From: Phoenix dactylifera
Lineage: Eukaryota; Streptophyta; Magnoliopsida; Arecales; Arecaceae
Direction: 5' to 3'
Assembly: GCF_009389715.1 (NCBI RefSeq)
Contig: NC_052399.1
Coordinates: forward strand, 20,397,545-20,461,544
Length of the DNA stretch: 64,000 nucleotides
Shown here: piece after piece, positions 59,890 through 64,000 of the stretch
Layout of the letters: the number at the start of each line of letters is the position of its first letter
Position numbering within the stretch: position 1 is the first letter of the stretch
Translations under genes and position numbers: made by a program
The notes under the pieces: generated by a model
The model's input: only the letters and a program-made list of their open reading frames with translations
Databases searched by the model: none
Told to the model about the DNA's origin: nothing

Positions 59890-61118
59890 GTCTAGTTCTA
59901 GGCAAAGAAACACTATTGTAGCCATTTCCTTTTCCTCCTCCTATCAATGTATACAGAAAGAGACTCTCTCTGCAATAGCGTGTGATGCAAGTTTCCCCAT
60001 GGAAGGAGACTATTTGTAACTATATGCTTTCTTAAACGTCTCTCGCTTTCTATGAATAGAGCTCTGGTAGTGGAATTTGGAACAATTCTCAGATCCCTTG
60101 CGACCCATATTGTTATGAAGTATCGGGGAATATTTCAAATCAAGGAAAGGTCTTGCTCAACTTAAACAGTTTTTTTATCTATAAAGATGGGAGGAATCCT
60201 GTTTAAAACAAGTGAAAATAAGAATAGGGAGGGGGAAAAGGGTTGGGTTGGCAAACCAGAGGGTTGGGTTGGTTTCAACGAAAGGTAAATCAAGGACGGA
60301 GGAGCCAATTTTATTCAATATAATAATAAAGTTGAAGCTAAATTGCTTTTAAGATTCTTACAAAATCCTTGATTACGCAAAAGTTCTCCAATCACAGCCG
60401 TAGAGGTGTAGAACCATGTGAGGTCATTATATGAGAAAAATTACTGATGAGTCCCATAGTGAGTTGAAATTGTCGACCATTGCTTTGATGTCTGATTCTC
60501 AATTGTATCTAAGGCTGCAAATGGGTCGGGTTTACCCATGACCCAACCCGCCCCGCCCCGGTTAGACCCAACTCGGATCTGAATTGGAAGACCTGCGGAG
60601 TCGGATCGGGTCTTAAAATTGGACCGTTCTATTTACCAAATTCAGACCCGAGCGACCCATATATAAAATAATTAAAAATTAACATAAATAATAAATAATT
60701 TGGCCAAAAATCCGTTTGAGACTCTATGCTGGTTTTCCACACGTAATGTTACATTAAATTCCCATTTGACTAGTGAGGTAGATCAACCAGCCACATAATA
60801 TTACATTAAATGCCCATTTCATTTCATCACGTAGATCAGCCAGAGCATTTATGGCTATGGGTTCGCGTCGCAGGAGCCAGCGGCATATTTATTTTCCGCT
60901 GGCGTCCAGAGCTCATGTTTTCAGCGGCGTCGCAATCTTCAACCGGTTTTCACATCTCCTCTCCGATCTCCTCTGCCCCAATACCCACCACCTCCTTATC
61001 CCATCCGACCATAGGAGTGGAGAATGAGAAAAGAAAAGAAAGGAAAGCGTCCAATCTTTTTCTTTTTGTCCTTCTGTGAATCAGGATGAGATAGGGCCAG
61101 AAATTAGAGGAGGAGGAT
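59890..61118. other. 3' flank of the NIP gene and spacer
   Basis: The first about 150 bp are likely 3' UTR. At about 60510-60700 the sequence GGCTGCAAATGGGTCGGGT followed by GACCC-rich and AT-rich DNA resembles one end of a hAT-type non-autonomous element. No gene is supported until the p24 fragment. Confidence 0.4.
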
Positions 61119-61120
61119 CG

Positions 61121-61279
61121 ATGGGTCTCCGTGTGGCGTTGGCCTCTCTTTTCGCCTCGCCCACCCGATCCCTCTGCTTCGACCTCCAATCGGGCAAACC
61201 CAAGTGTATCTTCGAGGACATCAAGCTCCACGCTATGGCCATCAGCAAGTACAGCATCGTCAACCCTTCCCGACTCTAG
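61121..61279 (+). pseudogene. p24 (emp24/GP25L/TMED) family first-exon fragment
   Basis: The 52-residue frame starts MGLRVALASLFAS (a signal-peptide-like stretch). It continues FDLQSGKPKCIFEDIKLHAMA, then KYSIVNPS and a stop. This matches the start of plant p24 delta proteins, where a signal peptide is followed by the GOLD domain beginning (L/R)FDLQSG..KCI.EDI. p24 proteins are ER-Golgi cargo receptors of about 200 aa with a transmembrane anchor. Here the GOLD core, coiled coil, membrane segment and sorting tail are all missing. No splice donor or later exon was recognised, so I treat it as a gene fragment. Confidence 0.65.
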
Positions 61280-61284
61280 CCCCG

Positions 61285-64000
61285 GCGGCAGCGGCGGTCG
61301 GACCGGGCTTTGGAGAGGGTGGCAAGGAAAAAGGACTGAGGCGAGGGATCCAACCCGATCCAAATGATCCGTTGGGTCTGCTATCTGAGTATTCGATTTC
61401 ATTTATAACTATATTTTAATTTTATATGGCACTTATATTTTTTGTAAAAAATAAATGACCATATTAATTTGGTATTAGCTTGATTTATCATCAACTTACT
61501 AATATCTATGACTATAAAATTTATTATCTAATTTATATTCATATTTATATTTATACTTTTAGCATCCGATTTATATTCATATCCATTTAAAACAAATAAA
61601 TATATAAATTTTTTCATCGGACTAACATATGTCTCTATATTTATCAAACAAAATAAATATCGATATGAAATATTAATATCCAATTTCAACCCTAGCACGA
61701 AAAAAGATTGCCATCTTCAAGCATGAGTCCGCTCTCTGCGCACGCAGCCATTGGCCTAGAGGGGCTTTGCATGGGGTTGCAAGCAGCCATGCATAGCACA
61801 CGGGTTAACACGAGCACCCTCCACTCAAGAGGCCAATGGCAGCAGCATGCCTGACACCACGCCACAGAAGGTATGCAAATGCTGTATATATCTATCAAAT
61901 TCCAAACACCGTATGATACATCACACATCATACCACATGTTGAATATCTATGTATGTATGTCAGTATGCATGCACGTATGTATGTATGTATGTATATATG
62001 TATGCATGTATGTAACAAATGCACGTCAGAAAAAGGAATTCGAAAAGGGTTGAGGAAGAGAGAACAGTTTGCATCTGTAACATTGCAAAAACTCTAAATT
62101 TTTATTAATATTCATTTTGCTCACATTATCCTGGCCTCCTGGTGACCAAGAACAATAATTGCTCGGTTATTCAGGCTAAAACATTTTTGAGCTTCAGTCC
62201 TGGCATTATTAAGCTACTACAGCGAGAAGGTTGCTTGTTCGCCTCATTAAAGCATTTGCAATCGGTCTAGGCCAAGTTAATTAGACACCAGATCCTGCCA
62301 ACTGCCGCCTTGTTGCATTTGAAACTGCCACCTGACCGGGCCTGTCAGCCTCATTTGACGCCAATCGCTCTCTGACAGGCCGGTGTATAATGCCGGATCC
62401 ATACACCAGTAAAAACCAAGGTGCGAAGAGGCAAGATATTAGAGACAAAGTGCATTCATTTGATATATCAAAGTAATTCATTTACCAAAGAACAAGTGCT
62501 TATCTGTTTACAGGGTTCCCACCAAAGATAGAAGATGAAAGCATCCGGGGAGAGATGCAAACGGATAATGACAAGCATGAGCTTTGGGCTTCTCTCATAT
62601 TCGAGATAGGCACTGAAAATTGAAGCTTAGCTGGTCCCCATCACTTCAGCAGGGCAACCAATGCTTTTTTTTATAACAACCAGTATAACATCATAATGGC
62701 CATTATAATGGTCTCTATGTTATAACATGTTTCCAGTCAAAAAATCAGTGAAGCATCTTGAATGTCCTAATAACTATGCATAAATTTGTCATGATATTCA
62801 AGATGGTTTCACTGACAGGTGTTTTTTGAGAGAGGAGGTCCGTAGTTACATAACGAATTTAATTGAAAATTTCTGAAAATTCAAGATGAAGGTGGAAGAC
62901 ATGAAACTGGTGCATGCTGCATCCATGGTCTTTTTGATTGTTACAACAGTTGCTATTGCTATAACATGTATACAACCAAATAGCATGGTCACTATAACGA
63001 TATGAAAGTCATCATATGTGCAATATGACTGCAATAAAAGCAGAAACAACCACCATCAGATAGTTTCATTTTCATATAGCAATATGTTGTTGGTGCATTT
63101 AATTTAGTGGTTTTCGTGTTATGTGGTCTATGATTAGAACTAATCAGGAATGGTTAACAAAATATAACATCAAGACCCCACCCTCCCAAAAAATAAAATA
63201 AAATAAAATAAAAACCCACCCCCACCGAGGCAGGGAGATGAGGTGAGGTGACATGAGATGAAAAGGGACTTAGAGTTGAGAACTTTAAAAGAAACAATAT
63301 AGTTTCACATTATCATTCCAGCAACTATCATATTGTGCTTTAAGTCAATAATTGCCAGCACTACTATCTTATTGCAGACAGTAAGCAACTTTTTAACATG
63401 ATAGCATGCTAAAATGTTTCCATGTTATTAACTGCACCACCAAAATATCAGTTTTCCCTTCGAAAAGGTGGTCAAGATTAGTCCTCCGACTGAACCATAA
63501 ACAAATGCATTTTCCACCAGTATGAATTAATGCATCTCTCTATAAAGTACCCAGTCTTAAAGAATAAAAAGCCACCTATCTTAATTTGATTCTAGATTTT
63601 CTATCAAATATTTGTCTACAAAACAAATGTAGAAGGCTACGTATCAAATGATGTGCAGCACAAATTTCCCAAGCAACACTAATTTCGCACCTATCTATTT
63701 TCATTTTAAATCAGAAAATGAGAAATCTATCTAATTTGTGATCAATAGTAGCTATTCTTATGAACATCAAGCTTCATTTTGATTATGGTCCCTCTGTTGA
63801 AAGCATCATGCCACAGCTCCAGAACTTCCTTCCCTTGGTGTCATCTGAAATACATAACAGTCATAAAATTTCATTATTTTACTTCTATGACCACATCTTA
63901 TACATCTATCAGCAGGTACTATTCTATAAGTTTCAAAAGGTTCTATTTCTGAGTCACAAAAAAAAATTATCTTAAAAGCATTGTACACCTTCTATTATGC
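61285..64000. other. Repeat-rich spacer to the window end
   Basis: About 61400-61697 is a reverse-orientation part of the AT-rich repeat seen at 10.2 and 12.7 kb, ending CCAATTTCAACCCTAG. A (TATG)n-type microsatellite lies at 61950-62015 and (AAAAT)n at about 63187-63212. Frames in 62281-63990 are short and carry no motif. No gene is supported. Confidence 0.45.

Overview
The window is nuclear DNA from a flowering plant, most likely a monocot and possibly a palm. It has intron-bearing plant gene families (BZR1/BES1, NIP aquaporin, FYVE-SYLF, OVATE), long AT-rich spacers, and several classes of plant retrotransposon. The palm suggestion is inference from overall character. Nothing here is prokaryotic, and I found no CRISPR array, rRNA gene or convincing tRNA gene.

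Six genes look intact. (1) 776-1045 (-) encodes a secreted peptide precursor ending in a CEP/PIP-type SVPSPGVGH motif. (2) 11224-12405 (+) is an OVATE family protein. (3) 24837-28310 (+) is a two-exon BZR1/BES1-type brassinosteroid transcription factor of 315 aa. (4) 31237-38286 (-) is a five-exon FYVE-SYLF protein of the CFS1 type, 535 aa, with a 3.7 kb last intron. (5) 49540-50430 (-) is a CTD-phosphatase-like HAD phosphatase, 296 aa. (6) 57658-59886 (+) is a five-exon NIP subgroup I aquaporin, 289 aa. A p24 cargo-receptor gene is present only as a first-exon fragment (61121-61279). For the three intron-containing genes every GT/AG junction and phase was checked by hand, and each model stays in frame.

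The mobile DNA is the most informative part. A small LTR element (TRIM) of about 430 bp, with about 137-bp LTRs and an initiator-tRNA-Met type primer-binding site, is present four times. Three copies keep recognisable 5-bp target-site duplications. One of these has a 5'-truncated LINE inside its second LTR, with its own 10-bp duplication and poly(A) tail. A second LINE remnant lies about 0.6 kb downstream of the BZR1-type gene.

The main novelty candidate is a 5.9 kb insertion at 40878-46762, read on the minus strand and flanked by a perfect CTAAT duplication. It has two about 711-bp LTRs (family A), gag and a broken protease, no reverse transcriptase or integrase, and two nested tandem-repeat arrays (46-bp and 121-bp units). 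Its left terminus is a different 299-bp LTR (family B). The A-to-B junction lies immediately after a second copy of the primer-binding site, which is what a template switch during reverse transcription could leave. Each family A LTR also carries its TATA box in the loop of a perfect 10-bp inverted repeat.

The genes do not form a functional cluster. They are unrelated neighbours separated by repeats, and the spacers hold MITE-like elements, microsatellites, local tandem duplications, a probable solo LTR, and stretches whose texture resembles plant mitochondrial DNA.
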